Assembly (NCBI RefSeq): GCF_016101585.1
Contig: NZ_JACFQG010000002.1
Location: 124,001 to 188,000 of the forward strand
Origin: Bifidobacterium polysaccharolyticum
Lineage (GTDB): Bacteria > Actinomycetota > Actinomycetes > Actinomycetales > Bifidobacteriaceae
Direction of reading: 5' to 3'
DNA length: 64,000 nucleotides
The position numbers were made by a program, and so were the translations under genes. This document shows positions 26,633-35,740 of this stretch, piece by piece. Within the stretch, counting starts at the first letter, position 1, and the number at the start of each line of letters is the position of its first letter. Under the pieces are notes generated by a model that had not been told where the DNA came from, did no database searches, and saw only the letters and a list, made by a program, of their open reading frames with translations.

Positions 26633-27622
26633 TCAGTCCTCCTTCAGGTTGTTGTACCAGAACTGGAAGAGCGTGACTACCATGCATATGGCCAGAAGAA
26701 CCAGGGAGACGGTCGAAGCATAGCCGAAGTCACCACGCTCGAAGGCCACACGGTAGATGTACTGCGCCAGAACCAGGGTGCTGGTGCCGGGTCCGCCATC
26801 GGTCATAACCAGTGTCAGATCAAGAATCTTGAAGGATCCGATGGTCAGGGTGACCATGACGAAGAAAAGCGTGGGGCGCATCATGGGAACGGTCACATGC
26901 CAGAAGCGCTGCCATCCGTTTGTGCCATCGAGCTCAGCAGCCTCATAGAGCTCGGAGGGGATGGTCTGCAGACCTGCCAGGAGCAGGATCATATAGTAGC
27001 CGACCTCTCGCCAGGTACCCACGACGATGACCGCAGGCATGGCCCAGGTCGTCGAGCCCAGCCACCCGGGGGGATTGCTGATGAAAAGCCGCAGGAAGGA
27101 GTTTATAGGGCCGGACTTGGGGTCGAAGAGCATGCCCCAAACCTGGGCCGCAGCCACTATGGAAGTGATGTAGGGGAAGAAGGCCACCGTTCTGAAGAAA
27201 GCGCGTCCGCGCAGCTTGGAATTGAGCAGGACGGCCAGAGCGAAGGCCAGGACCAGGGTCAGGGGGATGTGGACTATCGAATAGTAGATGGTATTCCACA
27301 CCGAGGTCATGAAAATCTTGTCGTGGGATAGCCTGACCCAGTTCTTCACGCCGTTCAAGACGGGGTTGCCGAAGGCCGACCACTTGGTAAAAGCTATATA
27401 AAAGAGCGTAAGAGTGGGCAGGAGAGTCAGGCAGATAAAACCTATGAAATTCGGTGATATGAATATCAAACCATTGCGCAGGTTCCTTCGTGAAATCGCC
27501 TTAGCATTGAACTTGCCCTGCTTGGCACTCGGGGCTCGGCGTCCGCCGCCGGGCCTATGAGACCCTGTTTTGTGATCAGCGACCGCCTGTCGATCGTCGA
27601 TCACACCGATTTCTTCTGACAT
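26633..27622 (-). CDS. ABC sugar transporter permease, MalF/UgpA-like
   Basis: 329 residues. A basic, disordered N-terminus (about 45 residues) precedes six membrane helices beginning NGLIFISPNFIGFICLTLLP. The EAA loop is EAAELDGTNGWQRFWHVTVP. It has GGAGAGG before the ATG at 27622. Only four bases separate it from the next permease. It is the partner subunit of the importer in the rhamnosidase locus. Confidence 0.93.
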   Translation of the reverse strand: MSEEIGVIDDRQAVADHKTGSHRPGGGRRAPSAKQGKFNAKAISRRNLRNGLIFISPNFIGFICLTLLPTLTLFYIAFTKWSAFGNPVLNGVKNWVRLSHDKIFMTSVWNTIYYSIVHIPLTLVLAFALAVLLNSKLRGRAFFRTVAFFPYITSIVAAAQVWGMLFDPKSGPINSFLRLFISNPPGWLGSTTWAMPAVIVVGTWREVGYYMILLLAGLQTIPSELYEAAELDGTNGWQRFWHVTVPMMRPTLFFVMVTLTIGSFKILDLTLVMTDGGPGTSTLVLAQYIYRVAFERGDFGYASTVSLVLLAICMVVTLFQFWYNNLKED

Positions 27623-27699
27623 CTGTGCCTCTCCTTACTACCATCATGCGTCATGGGTTCGGGCAGTCCACGGCCGCCCTTACTCCAACTGGCTCAGTA

Positions 27700-27735
27700 G
27701 GAGGCTTCAGGACCTGTATGCATCCTGAAGCCTCC
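27700..27735 (-). other. Strong intercistronic hairpin between binding-protein and permease genes
   Basis: A perfect 13-bp stem (GGAGGCTTCAGGA with TCCTGAAGCCTCC) and 10-base loop begins 18 bases past the binding-protein stop. There is no T tract on the minus strand. Such hairpins commonly protect the upstream mRNA and reduce read-through, giving more binding protein than permease. Confidence 0.75.
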
Positions 27736-27752
27736 TCATCCGTCACCAGGAA

Positions 27753-29105
27753 CTACTCGTCCAGCACGCCCTGGTCCTTGACGTTCTGGGTTGCTTCCTT
27801 GAGCCCATCGGACGGGGACTTGGCGCCGGTCATGATCGAGGAGTGGGTGTCCTTGAGGAGGGAGTTGATGGTGTCCGTGGCCGTGGCCACGGGGGCTTCC
27901 ATCTTCATGTCGTGCTTGCTCCATGCATCCTTGGAGGCCTGGTCGGAGGCCATGCCCTCAGGAGAGAAGAAAATCTCGGTCACCTTGTCGTCGATGTAAG
28001 CGGGGGTGGTGGAGAGCTTGGCCAACTCAAGAGCGCCGCCTTGGCCACTGGCCCACTTCACGAACTCCTTGGCAGCAGCCAGTTTCTGGCCGGTGGCCTT
28101 GGAAGAGACTGCCAGGCTGGTGGGGCTGCCGAAGGTGATCGGGGTCTTGGGCAGCTTCTTGTCGGGGTTCTGGGGAGCCGGAGCCATGCCCCAGCTGAAT
28201 TTCTCGGCTTCACCAGACTGTTGCTGGCTGACAAGGGTGGCGGCGTACCAAGTGCCCATGGGCATCATAGCGGCCTTCTGAGTGCCGAACTGCGCCTGAT
28301 ACTGAACCTTGTTGGTGAATGAGGTGTTCCAGTCGATCGTATACTTGTCCTTCTGCCACTCCAAGGCCCTCTTGTAGAAGGGCTCCATGTATGAGAAGTC
28401 GGCCTTGAGGAAGGTGCTGTCTGCCGACTTGCCGCACTGTGCCAGAGCGAAGGACTGCACCACGGACTGCCAATTGTGCATGTACATGGGGTAGACGCTG
28501 TTGGCATCGTAACCTGCTGCCGGCAGCTTCTCCTTGAGTTCCTTGGCAGCCTTGGTGTAATCATCCCAGGTCCACTTGGCGTTCGGCTCTTCAACCCCGG
28601 CCTTCTTGAACATGTCCTTGTTATAGAAGAGGACCCAGGTATCACTGCGGTAGGGCAGGGCGAAGTACTTGCCATTGTGCTCATAGCCGTTCAGATCAAT
28701 GTGCTTGTTGCCCTGGTAACCCTTGGCGATGTCGGAGATATCCGCCAGTCCCTGTGAGTCTGAATAGGTGACGTACTTGAGCATGTTCTTGATGGGGAAG
28801 ACATCGGGCTGGGCGCCAGAGGAGATGTCCGCCGTCAGCTGCTTGTCATAGTCATCAGCGGAGTACTGCTTGACGTTGACAGTCACGTTGGGGTGGGCTT
28901 TATGGAAGCCGTTAGCCAGAGTCTTGAACTCGGGGGTCATGTCCAAAGACCACCCTGCGAAGGTGATGGCTGTTTTGGCCTTGCTGTCGAATCCGTCACT
29001 GCCTGAGGAGGCTTGCTTGCTTGAGCCACCACCGCCGCAGCCAGCCAGCAGCATGATGCCCGCAGTAGTCACCGCCAGAGCCTTGGTTACAGTTTTCACG
29101 TTCAT
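27753..29105 (-). CDS. ABC transporter sugar-binding lipoprotein
   Basis: About 450 residues. The signal peptide VTKALAVTTAGIMLLAGC ends in a lipobox with the lipidated Cys followed by GGGGSS, so it is anchored on the outer face of the membrane. The mature part has the extracellular solute-binding family 1 fold (FAGWSLDMTPEFKTLANGFH, YALPYRSDTWVLFYNKDMF-type segment, NAKWTWDDYTKAAKEL). Of two ATGs, 29105 is preferred with AAAGGG six bases upstream. It is the first gene of the rhamnosidase locus and divergent from a regulator gene. Confidence 0.93.
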   Translation of the reverse strand: MNVKTVTKALAVTTAGIMLLAGCGGGGSSKQASSGSDGFDSKAKTAITFAGWSLDMTPEFKTLANGFHKAHPNVTVNVKQYSADDYDKQLTADISSGAQPDVFPIKNMLKYVTYSDSQGLADISDIAKGYQGNKHIDLNGYEHNGKYFALPYRSDTWVLFYNKDMFKKAGVEEPNAKWTWDDYTKAAKELKEKLPAAGYDANSVYPMYMHNWQSVVQSFALAQCGKSADSTFLKADFSYMEPFYKRALEWQKDKYTIDWNTSFTNKVQYQAQFGTQKAAMMPMGTWYAATLVSQQQSGEAEKFSWGMAPAPQNPDKKLPKTPITFGSPTSLAVSSKATGQKLAAAKEFVKWASGQGGALELAKLSTTPAYIDDKVTEIFFSPEGMASDQASKDAWSKHDMKMEAPVATATDTINSLLKDTHSSIMTGAKSPSDGLKEATQNVKDQGVLDE

Positions 29106-29413
29106 GGTCATCCCTTTCCTTCGGCGACAATGCCGGGGAAGAGGCCGGATGTGGCCGACCCCTCTCTCGTTCCAGATTCGTCACAGTCCCTAGGTGAACC
29201 CTTGTTGGCTTACCTGCCCATGATGATTCCGAACGAACAAAACCAGACTAAATGGTCGGAAAATGACCTGAAGAGTTTGTTGCAGTCTGTTTCCATCACT
29301 CTTAGGAGATAACTCTGGTATACACTATGAAGGCTAGGCAAGTTAGAAAATCAGGGATGTTGGCCGTCGTGACTGCCCTCATCAGCATCGTAGTAAAGCA
29401 TCGAGGCCGGAGC

Positions 29414-30748
29414 ATGAATCAAAGAGAATCAGGGGCAGGAAGTAAAAAACAGGACCCCGCCGATGGGTCCTTTCCAAAGCCCCCGGCGGCAGGATGGCTC
29501 CCGGCTCAAAGACGAGAGCTGATTCTCAACGCACTTCTTAGAGACAGCGTAGTCAGAGTGCCCTACCTGGCGCAGATGATGGGCACCACTGAAATAACCA
29601 TCAGAAGGGATTTGAACAATCTGGCCAGAGCTGGTCTCGTCAGACGAGTGCGCGGAGGTGCCCTGGCCGTCAAATCCCTGGATCCCCAAGGCCAATCAGC
29701 CGAAACGTTTACAGTCTCTTCCTCTTACGATTCTGGCCTGGCCTTGACTGGAATACCAAAGTCATCTGTCGGAACGAAAGTCGCCTCGAAAAAGAAAGCC
29801 AGAAGACTCAATAAAGAAGCAAGAACCAGCAGCGGAAACACCGACGGCAAAACCAGTGCTAACGTGTCAAGCCTTACCATGGATAATGCCTCCAGCCAGG
29901 ATGGAACTACTGTCGTTCGTCGAAGCCGAATCGGTGTAGCCCTACCCGAACCCAGCTTCATCTGGCCCTCAGTGACCGATGCGATTAGACGTATGGCAGC
30001 TGAACAATTCGACCTGGAGATCGTGGCCAAGGAAACTTCCTACGAGACCTTTCCCGAGGTAGATATCCTGGATGATCTGGCTGCTGATCCACAGATGCTT
30101 GGACTGATCATGGCCCCCAGCATTGAACCGGATGTCGCACCGGAAACCTGGCAGTGGCTGACCGAGTGCCAACTGCCTGTAACCATTCTGGAACGCCATC
30201 CGCCACAATGGCTGCCCGGATTCTTCGACTCGGTTCATACTGACCATCCAGCCGGAGTCCGCCGAGGACTGCAACATTTCCGTCAGCACGGCCACCACCG
30301 TGTGGGACTGGCTCTGGGCAGCACCCCCACCGCAGGCGATATCGAGCTGGGCTGGCGGTTGATGATGAAAGAAGGAGGCGGGCTTGAACAGACCTTCCTG
30401 CTCAAGGACAAGCAGCCATATGTGGCCGAGGATGTCGAGCTGATCGTCCAGACGATTCTGGAGACACAAACCACGGCTGTCCTGGTCCATCCAGACTACC
30501 TGTCCATCGCTCTGGTCCAGGCCCTGGAAAGACGGGGGTGCCACATTCCCAATGATCTATCCATGATCACTATCGACGGCTACACCAAGCGCCTGACCGT
30601 CTTGCGATCCTCGGCCCAGGATCTGGCGTCCGCTGCCCTGCGCCTCCAGGTGCGGCGGATACAAGATCCGGACCAGCGTATCGAGCACGTCTACATCGAG
30701 CCCGCACTCATTGACAGGGGATCAGTTGCCGATATGGCTGACAAGTAG
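29414..30748 (+). CDS. Hybrid regulator: DeoR-type HTH fused to a LacI-type sugar-binding domain
   Basis: About 444 residues from ATG 29414 (GAGG upstream); ATG 29327 is possible but its ribosome site is 18 bases away. Residues about 30-80 are a DeoR-family winged helix (QRRELILNALLRDSVVRVPY, TEITIRRDLNNLARAGLVRR). A Lys/Ser-rich linker follows. From RRSRIGVALPEPSFIWPSVT onward it is a LacI/GalR-like periplasmic-binding domain (RHGHHRVGLALGSTP, CHIPNDLSMITIDGY). True LacI regulators have a different N-terminal HTH. It is divergent from the transporter-rhamnosidase operon, so it probably controls that operon in response to the sugar. The effector is unknown. Confidence 0.88.
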   Translation: MNQRESGAGSKKQDPADGSFPKPPAAGWLPAQRRELILNALLRDSVVRVPYLAQMMGTTEITIRRDLNNLARAGLVRRVRGGALAVKSLDPQGQSAETFTVSSSYDSGLALTGIPKSSVGTKVASKKKARRLNKEARTSSGNTDGKTSANVSSLTMDNASSQDGTTVVRRSRIGVALPEPSFIWPSVTDAIRRMAAEQFDLEIVAKETSYETFPEVDILDDLAADPQMLGLIMAPSIEPDVAPETWQWLTECQLPVTILERHPPQWLPGFFDSVHTDHPAGVRRGLQHFRQHGHHRVGLALGSTPTAGDIELGWRLMMKEGGGLEQTFLLKDKQPYVAEDVELIVQTILETQTTAVLVHPDYLSIALVQALERRGCHIPNDLSMITIDGYTKRLTVLRSSAQDLASAALRLQVRRIQDPDQRIEHVYIEPALIDRGSVADMADK

Positions 30749-30769
30749 ACATCATCTGCTTAGGGTCTG

Positions 30770-30800
30770 CATGGAGCAACTGACAACCAGCTGCTCCATG
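30770..30800 (+). terminator. Hairpin after the hybrid regulator gene
   Basis: CATGGAGCA pairs perfectly with TGCTCCATG around a 13-base loop, 22 bases after the stop. No T tract follows, so termination strength is uncertain. It separates this gene from the convergent nucleosidase gene. Confidence 0.45.
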
Positions 30801-30945
30801 AACCGGTCAAGACCAGAGTGGCCGCAATAACCATGTAGTTGATGAATAATCAGCCAACGAATGCACAAGCGAAGGCCGTCAAGCCCCAGTCAACAGCCTT
30901 CAATAGGCAAAAGGCCCTAAAGCAGGGAATCCTTGCTGTCAGCAC

Positions 30946-31680
30946 TCAGAGCTCGCGCACGATGCCCAGCACCAGCCTGGCGGCCGTGTCCGCATATTCG
31001 GAGATGTCGAACTCCCGGAAAACCTCGTAGTCGGTGTCGGCGTTGTCGCTCAGAGCGCGGATAACCAGTGCCGGCACCTTGTTACGGGCCGCCACATGGC
31101 AGACAGCCGCACCCTCCATCTCGACTGCGTCGGCCCCGGTCTGCTCCTTGACTTGAGCGATCTTCTCCGGGCTGTCCACAAAGTAGTTACCGGTCGCAAT
31201 TGTGCCGACGATATGCTTGATCCCCATGGCATCCAAGGTCCGATCAGCCAGATCCAGCAGGTGAGGGTCTGAGTGGAACTCCTCCGTGCCGGGGGCTGAC
31301 TGGGCCACCAATCGCATGTCGGTATCCAGGTAGCGCAGGGTGCCTCCAAGAACCACGTCATTGATGTGCAGGTCCTTGTTCAGGTTGCCGGCGATGCCGG
31401 AGAAGATAACAGCCCTGGGATGGAAGGCATCGATCAGATACTGTGTGGTGGCGGCAATGTTGACGGTGCCCATGCCGCCCACGGTGGCAGCCAGCCGAAC
31501 CAGGCCGTGTGATCCATCAAGGGTGCCGCTTATGACCTTTAATCCGGCATCGCCGGCATGGGAATCCTGATCCGCCTGTTTCAGGCCTTGGCCGATCAGA
31601 GCCACCTCCTCATCCATGGCTCCTATGATGGCAACCGGCCGCTGATCTTCGCCCTCCATGGAATCGCCTGCTTCACTCAT
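30946..31680 (-). CDS. 5'-methylthioadenosine/S-adenosylhomocysteine nucleosidase
   Basis: 244 residues. It cleaves adenine from MTA and SAH, feeding methionine recycling and autoinducer-2 precursor formation. Motifs: VAIIGAMDEEVALI (base-binding Glu), GGMGTVNIAATTQYL, VIFSGIAGNLN, AVEMEGAAVCHVA (substrate Glu) and RALSDNAD (catalytic Asp). ATG 31680 is preferred with AAGGAG 7 bases upstream; an ATG six codons earlier lacks one. It stands alone between the regulator gene and the DAHP synthases. Confidence 0.95.
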   Translation of the reverse strand: MSEAGDSMEGEDQRPVAIIGAMDEEVALIGQGLKQADQDSHAGDAGLKVISGTLDGSHGLVRLAATVGGMGTVNIAATTQYLIDAFHPRAVIFSGIAGNLNKDLHINDVVLGGTLRYLDTDMRLVAQSAPGTEEFHSDPHLLDLADRTLDAMGIKHIVGTIATGNYFVDSPEKIAQVKEQTGADAVEMEGAAVCHVAARNKVPALVIRALSDNADTDYEVFREFDISEYADTAARLVLGIVREL

Positions 31681-31745
31681 ATCTGACTCCTTACCCATGA
31701 TTTCACCCGCAACTGCGGCCCGACCAGCCTACTGCAGACCGCAAG

Positions 31746-32966
31746 TCAACGAGCCGTGCCGCGACGACGGTCCACTGCCTCCGCCAGCTCCTCCAGCAGG
31801 TCCTGAGTATCAGGCCAAGAGATACAGCGGTCGGTGATCGAACACCCGTAAACCAGTTGGTCCAGCGGAGCCGGCTTCTGATTGCCACCACGTATGAAAC
31901 TCTCCATCATCAGCCCGGTAAAGCCCTCCTCGCCATCGCCTATTCGCTGGGCCAACTCATGGACAACCTGGATCTGGCGCCGCTCATCCTTGCCGGAATT
32001 GCCGTGGGAGGCATCGATGATCAGTCCGTGGGCAGCCGCGCTGTCCTTGGGCATGCGCTGGCGCAGCACGGCAAGGGCCGCCCGCACCGAGTCCTGATCG
32101 TAGTTGGGGCCGGACTTGGAGCCGCGAAGAACCAAATGGCAGTCGGGATTGCCCATGGTCGCTACGGCTGCGGCCTGACCTTCGTGGTCTATCCCGAAGA
32201 AAGTGTGACGCTGAGAGGCCGCATAGCAGGAATCAATAGCCACATCCACGCTGCCGTCCGTAGCGTTTTTGAAGCCGATGGGCATGGACATGCCGCTGGC
32301 CAGCTGCCGATGAACCTGGCTCTCCGTATTCCGAGCACCGATGGCCCCCCAGCTGACCGCATCAGAAATATACTGGGGCGATGTGGGCTCAAGAAATTCC
32401 GTGGCCGCTGGGAGCCCAGTCTCCAGCACACCCAGAAGAATCCGCCGTGCCAGGACCAGGCCCTTTTGGATGTTGTGGCTGCCATCCAGATCGGGGTCGT
32501 TGATCAGGCCCTTCCAACCGACCGTGGTCCGAGGCTTCTCGAAGTAGACCCGCATGACAATCAGCAGCCGATCCTTCAACCGCTCATTGACGGCCGACAG
32601 ACGACGAGCATAGTCCAGCGCGGCATCAGGGTCATGGATGGAGCAGGGACCCACAATGACCAGCAACCGGTCGTCCCGCCCATGCAAACAGTCCACAATC
32701 TCCTGCCGGGAGCGGATGACCAGATCCTTGGCCGGCCCATCCAAGGGGTATCGGGTCAGCATCTGCGCGGGTGAAGGCAGGCGGTCAAGCTCAAAGACCC
32801 GCCTGTTGACGATCCGCCCTATGCCTACCTCGTCCTCCCACCTGGGCACGTTCCCGGTCTGCAGGGGGTTGACGCCCGCCGCCAGCGCCTTGTGCACCAG
32901 TTCAACCTCGTAGGCCTTGCTGGGTCGGGGTAGGGGCTCCTGTGGCTCATCCTTCATCCGACTCAT
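31746..32966 (-). CDS. 3-deoxy-7-phosphoheptulonate (DAHP) synthase, class I, copy A
   Basis: 406 residues, AroFGH-type. It joins phosphoenolpyruvate and erythrose-4-phosphate in the first step of the shikimate pathway. Family motifs are LVIVGPCSIHDPDAALDYA, VMRVYFEKPRTTVGWKGLI, DAVSWGAIGARNTESQVHR, PIGFKNATDGSVDVA and IDASHGNSGKD. The start ATG overlaps the stop of copy B (ATGA), so they are translationally coupled. The two copies probably differ in feedback by aromatic amino acids; which amino acid cannot be told. Confidence 0.95.
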   Translation of the reverse strand: MSRMKDEPQEPLPRPSKAYEVELVHKALAAGVNPLQTGNVPRWEDEVGIGRIVNRRVFELDRLPSPAQMLTRYPLDGPAKDLVIRSRQEIVDCLHGRDDRLLVIVGPCSIHDPDAALDYARRLSAVNERLKDRLLIVMRVYFEKPRTTVGWKGLINDPDLDGSHNIQKGLVLARRILLGVLETGLPAATEFLEPTSPQYISDAVSWGAIGARNTESQVHRQLASGMSMPIGFKNATDGSVDVAIDSCYAASQRHTFFGIDHEGQAAAVATMGNPDCHLVLRGSKSGPNYDQDSVRAALAVLRQRMPKDSAAAHGLIIDASHGNSGKDERRQIQVVHELAQRIGDGEEGFTGLMMESFIRGGNQKPAPLDQLVYGCSITDRCISWPDTQDLLEELAEAVDRRRGTAR

Positions 32967-34108
32967 GCTTTCTTCCTTTCCCGACGAGCTTGCACAGCAT
33001 CAGCCAGGATCTGCAACAGTTCCTCGGTCCTGTCCCAGGAAATGCAGGCATCGGTGACGGACCGGCCGAAGACCAGCTGATTTAGCGGAGCCGGTTTCTG
33101 GTGACCACCCTCAAGAAAACTCTCCATCATGATGCCCGACAGGCCCTGCTCGCCCTTGGCGAGACGGTCTGCCAGCTCCTCGACCACCTGGGCCTCACGT
33201 ACGGGGTCCTTGCCGCAGTTACCGTGGGCTGCATCCACGATCAGACCTCGGCAGGCCCCGGGGCCCAACGGCGCCTGATGTATGGCCTCCAGGGCGGATC
33301 GGACGGATTCCGGATCGTAATTGGGACCATGACCAGAACCGCGCAGAATGATGTGGCAGTCAGGGTTGCCCCTGGTCTCGGCAGCGATGACATGGCCGTC
33401 CAGGTTGATGGACAGGAAGTGATGTTCGGATGCCGCAGCCAGGCAGGAATCGACCGCAGCCTCTATGCTGCCATCGGTCGAGTTCTTGAAGCCCATGGGC
33501 ATGGACATGCCGCTGGCCAACTCCCTGTGAACCTGGCTCTCTGTGTTCCGAGCCCCGATGGCCCCCCAACTGACCGCGTCGGAAAGATACTGTGGGGTGA
33601 TGGGGTCCAGCCACTCCGTGGCTGCCGGAATCCCCTGGCCCAGGACCTGCCAAAGCACCTGGCGGGCCAGGCGAATCCCCTTGCGGATGTTGAATGTTCC
33701 ATCCAGGTCGGGGTCATTGATCAGCCCCTTCCAGCCGACCGTAGTCCGGGGCTTCTCGAAGTAGACCCTCATGACGATCAGCAGCCGATCCTTCAACCGC
33801 TCATTGACGGCCGACAGACGACGTGCATACTCCAGAGCAGCCTCCGGGTCGTGGATGGAACAGGGGCCGGTGATGACCAGCAGCCTGTCGTCCCGTCCAT
33901 GCAGAACTTCGCGAATGGCCTGGCGGGAGTCCCTTACCAGACTCATCCGCTCCGGGTCCAAGGGTCGCGAGCGCAGAAAAACCCTAGGGGCCGGGATTGG
34001 GTCCAGCTGACGAATGTTGACATCCACTGTTTCGGGAAAGACGGCCGTATCGGCAAAATACTGCCGCTCCTCTTCCGGGACGATATCCGGTTCCTTGACG
34101 AATGCCAC
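32963..34108 (-). CDS. 3-deoxy-7-phosphoheptulonate (DAHP) synthase, class I, copy B
   Basis: 381 residues from the GTG at 34108, which has AGGAG 8 bases upstream; the open frame extends to 34168. Motifs LVITGPCSIHDPEAALEYA, VMRVYFEKPRTTVGWKGLI, DAVSWGAIGARNTESQVHR, GFKNSTDGSIEAAVD and VDAAHGNCGKD mark it as the same class as copy A. It is first in the two-gene operon. A central block is almost identical at DNA level to copy A although the ends have diverged. Confidence 0.95.
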   Translation of the reverse strand: MAFVKEPDIVPEEERQYFADTAVFPETVDVNIRQLDPIPAPRVFLRSRPLDPERMSLVRDSRQAIREVLHGRDDRLLVITGPCSIHDPEAALEYARRLSAVNERLKDRLLIVMRVYFEKPRTTVGWKGLINDPDLDGTFNIRKGIRLARQVLWQVLGQGIPAATEWLDPITPQYLSDAVSWGAIGARNTESQVHRELASGMSMPMGFKNSTDGSIEAAVDSCLAAASEHHFLSINLDGHVIAAETRGNPDCHIILRGSGHGPNYDPESVRSALEAIHQAPLGPGACRGLIVDAAHGNCGKDPVREAQVVEELADRLAKGEQGLSGIMMESFLEGGHQKPAPLNQLVFGRSVTDACISWDRTEELLQILADAVQARRERKKA

Positions 34109-34263
34109 GGTCGCTCTCCTCTCTGTCGTACTGCGACGATTACGCCCGAATTCCTTATGACCGCCCACATCCGGGCCAATGTGGACAGTCCGTTCCCGCG
34201 ATCCTTATAGACCACGGGGACGAACAGTTTGATGGATAAAAGTGGATGAATTAGTGCAGTAGC

Positions 34264-35628
34264 TCAGGCCAAGGCACCCATGGGGTCCCAGGCGGGCAGC
34301 ATGATGGCATCCTGGTCGAAGGCCTGGCGATACTCCTCGGACAGCATGGACTTGGGTACGGCCACCTCGTAGACATACTGGCTGAACCAGTCGTCGCTCA
34401 TGGTGAAGTAGCCCTTGTTGGCGATCTCTTCGCCCCAGGAGTTCTCCACCCGCCAGCGGTTGGTGGTCCGGCCGTCATCGGCCACGTCCACGCCCACGAA
34501 TGCCATGGCGTGGTTCTGGGCCGAGTCGCCGAAGCGCACCCGCTGCTCCTTGTCCATGTCGAAGTCCACACCGTAGACCCGGCCATACTCGAACAGGTCG
34601 GTGGCCCACTGGCCGGCCTTGCGGTCCATCATGGGGTGGCAGTCGGCGCCGAACCAGACCGGCAGACCCTGCTCGCTCATCAGACGACGTGCGCAGTCCT
34701 TCATGACCTCCACCGGAACGTTCAGATACTCGGTGGGATCGCCGCCAGCCACGTTGCCCAGGTGCTCGATGCCGATCTTGCGGCCTTTGGGGTGCTCGGG
34801 GCGCGGATCGTCGACCAGGCAGACATAGTCCTCAAGTCCGGCATTCACGTAGCGCTTCCAGAACTCCTGCGGGGTAATCCGCCCATCCCGGTGGAAGACG
34901 CCATCCTTGTCGGTCCACTCCCAGTCGAAGCTGGTGGGCGGAGTGCCCAGATGAATGGTCAGCATACGATGACCGGCCTCCAGGGTCCTATCGATGATCT
35001 CGTCGATGCCGTCTGGGTTGGCCACCATGTGAGCCGTGGCCTGGTGGAGCAGACGACGCAGCTGATCGTTCATCTGGCCGGTGTCCTGGGAGGAGGCGGT
35101 CTCGGGATAGAACTGCTTGGGCACTGCGCCGTACTTCTTATAGATGTTCATGGCCATGATCCACTGGCCGCCATCGCCCATGACATCGCCCATCAGGAAG
35201 CGCATGAGCTGGGAGTCGACGGGCTCGCCTGCACGCACCAGAGCCGCTACGTCGCGCAGGAAGTAGTTGACGCGCTCGAGCTTGTCGTAGTACATGGCGT
35301 AGTTCTGGGACAGCTCGAAGTCGCCCATGGGGTTGGCGGTGCTTTCGTCATCAATGTTCAGAGCCTTGCGGGCCACGAATCGTGCCACGTTCAAGGAGCT
35401 GAAGAGCCAGCAGCGACCGGAATGCGCCTGCGAGGTGACCGTGCCGTTGTCGATGCTAACCGAAAATCGGTGCTGCAGCAGGCGGGAGCGATTATAGTTG
35501 TGGGCTACTTCGTCGATGCCTACCTGGGTGACGGCGTTCATGGCGACGTGGTTGGCCTCACGCTCGTCGAAGGCGGTGCGCAGGCCCTCCAAACGGGTCT
35601 GATCCAGTGGTGTCAGTGCTGATGTCAT
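34264..35628 (-). CDS. pepC: Aminopeptidase C (bleomycin hydrolase family, C1B)
   Basis: 454 residues, the normal size for cytoplasmic PepC, a hexameric cysteine aminopeptidase. The catalytic Cys is C73 in QAHSGRCWLFSSLN. The catalytic His lies in QNHAMAFVGVDV and the Asn in WRVENSWGEE. The C-terminus ends in an Ala-rich tail (WDPMGALA), as expected, since the terminal residue sits in the active site. ATG 35628 has AAGGA 8 bases upstream. It is a single gene with no partner in operon. Confidence 0.96.
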   Translation of the reverse strand: MTSALTPLDQTRLEGLRTAFDEREANHVAMNAVTQVGIDEVAHNYNRSRLLQHRFSVSIDNGTVTSQAHSGRCWLFSSLNVARFVARKALNIDDESTANPMGDFELSQNYAMYYDKLERVNYFLRDVAALVRAGEPVDSQLMRFLMGDVMGDGGQWIMAMNIYKKYGAVPKQFYPETASSQDTGQMNDQLRRLLHQATAHMVANPDGIDEIIDRTLEAGHRMLTIHLGTPPTSFDWEWTDKDGVFHRDGRITPQEFWKRYVNAGLEDYVCLVDDPRPEHPKGRKIGIEHLGNVAGGDPTEYLNVPVEVMKDCARRLMSEQGLPVWFGADCHPMMDRKAGQWATDLFEYGRVYGVDFDMDKEQRVRFGDSAQNHAMAFVGVDVADDGRTTNRWRVENSWGEEIANKGYFTMSDDWFSQYVYEVAVPKSMLSEEYRQAFDQDAIMLPAWDPMGALA

Positions 35629-35740
35629 ACGGTCTGTCCTTGTTTCCTTTCATGCGGATGTATCTGCATCCCTGCATCCAGCATAGCGGGAATCGGTCAT
35701 CGTGGGTTCGTCTGGAGGAGGATGTGGACAGCTGCACCTA

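Noticed and set aside
30839-30945. Small plus-strand open frame after the hybrid regulator gene
   Set aside because: It runs into the antisense of the nucleosidase gene and has no ribosome site; there is no sign of a real product.
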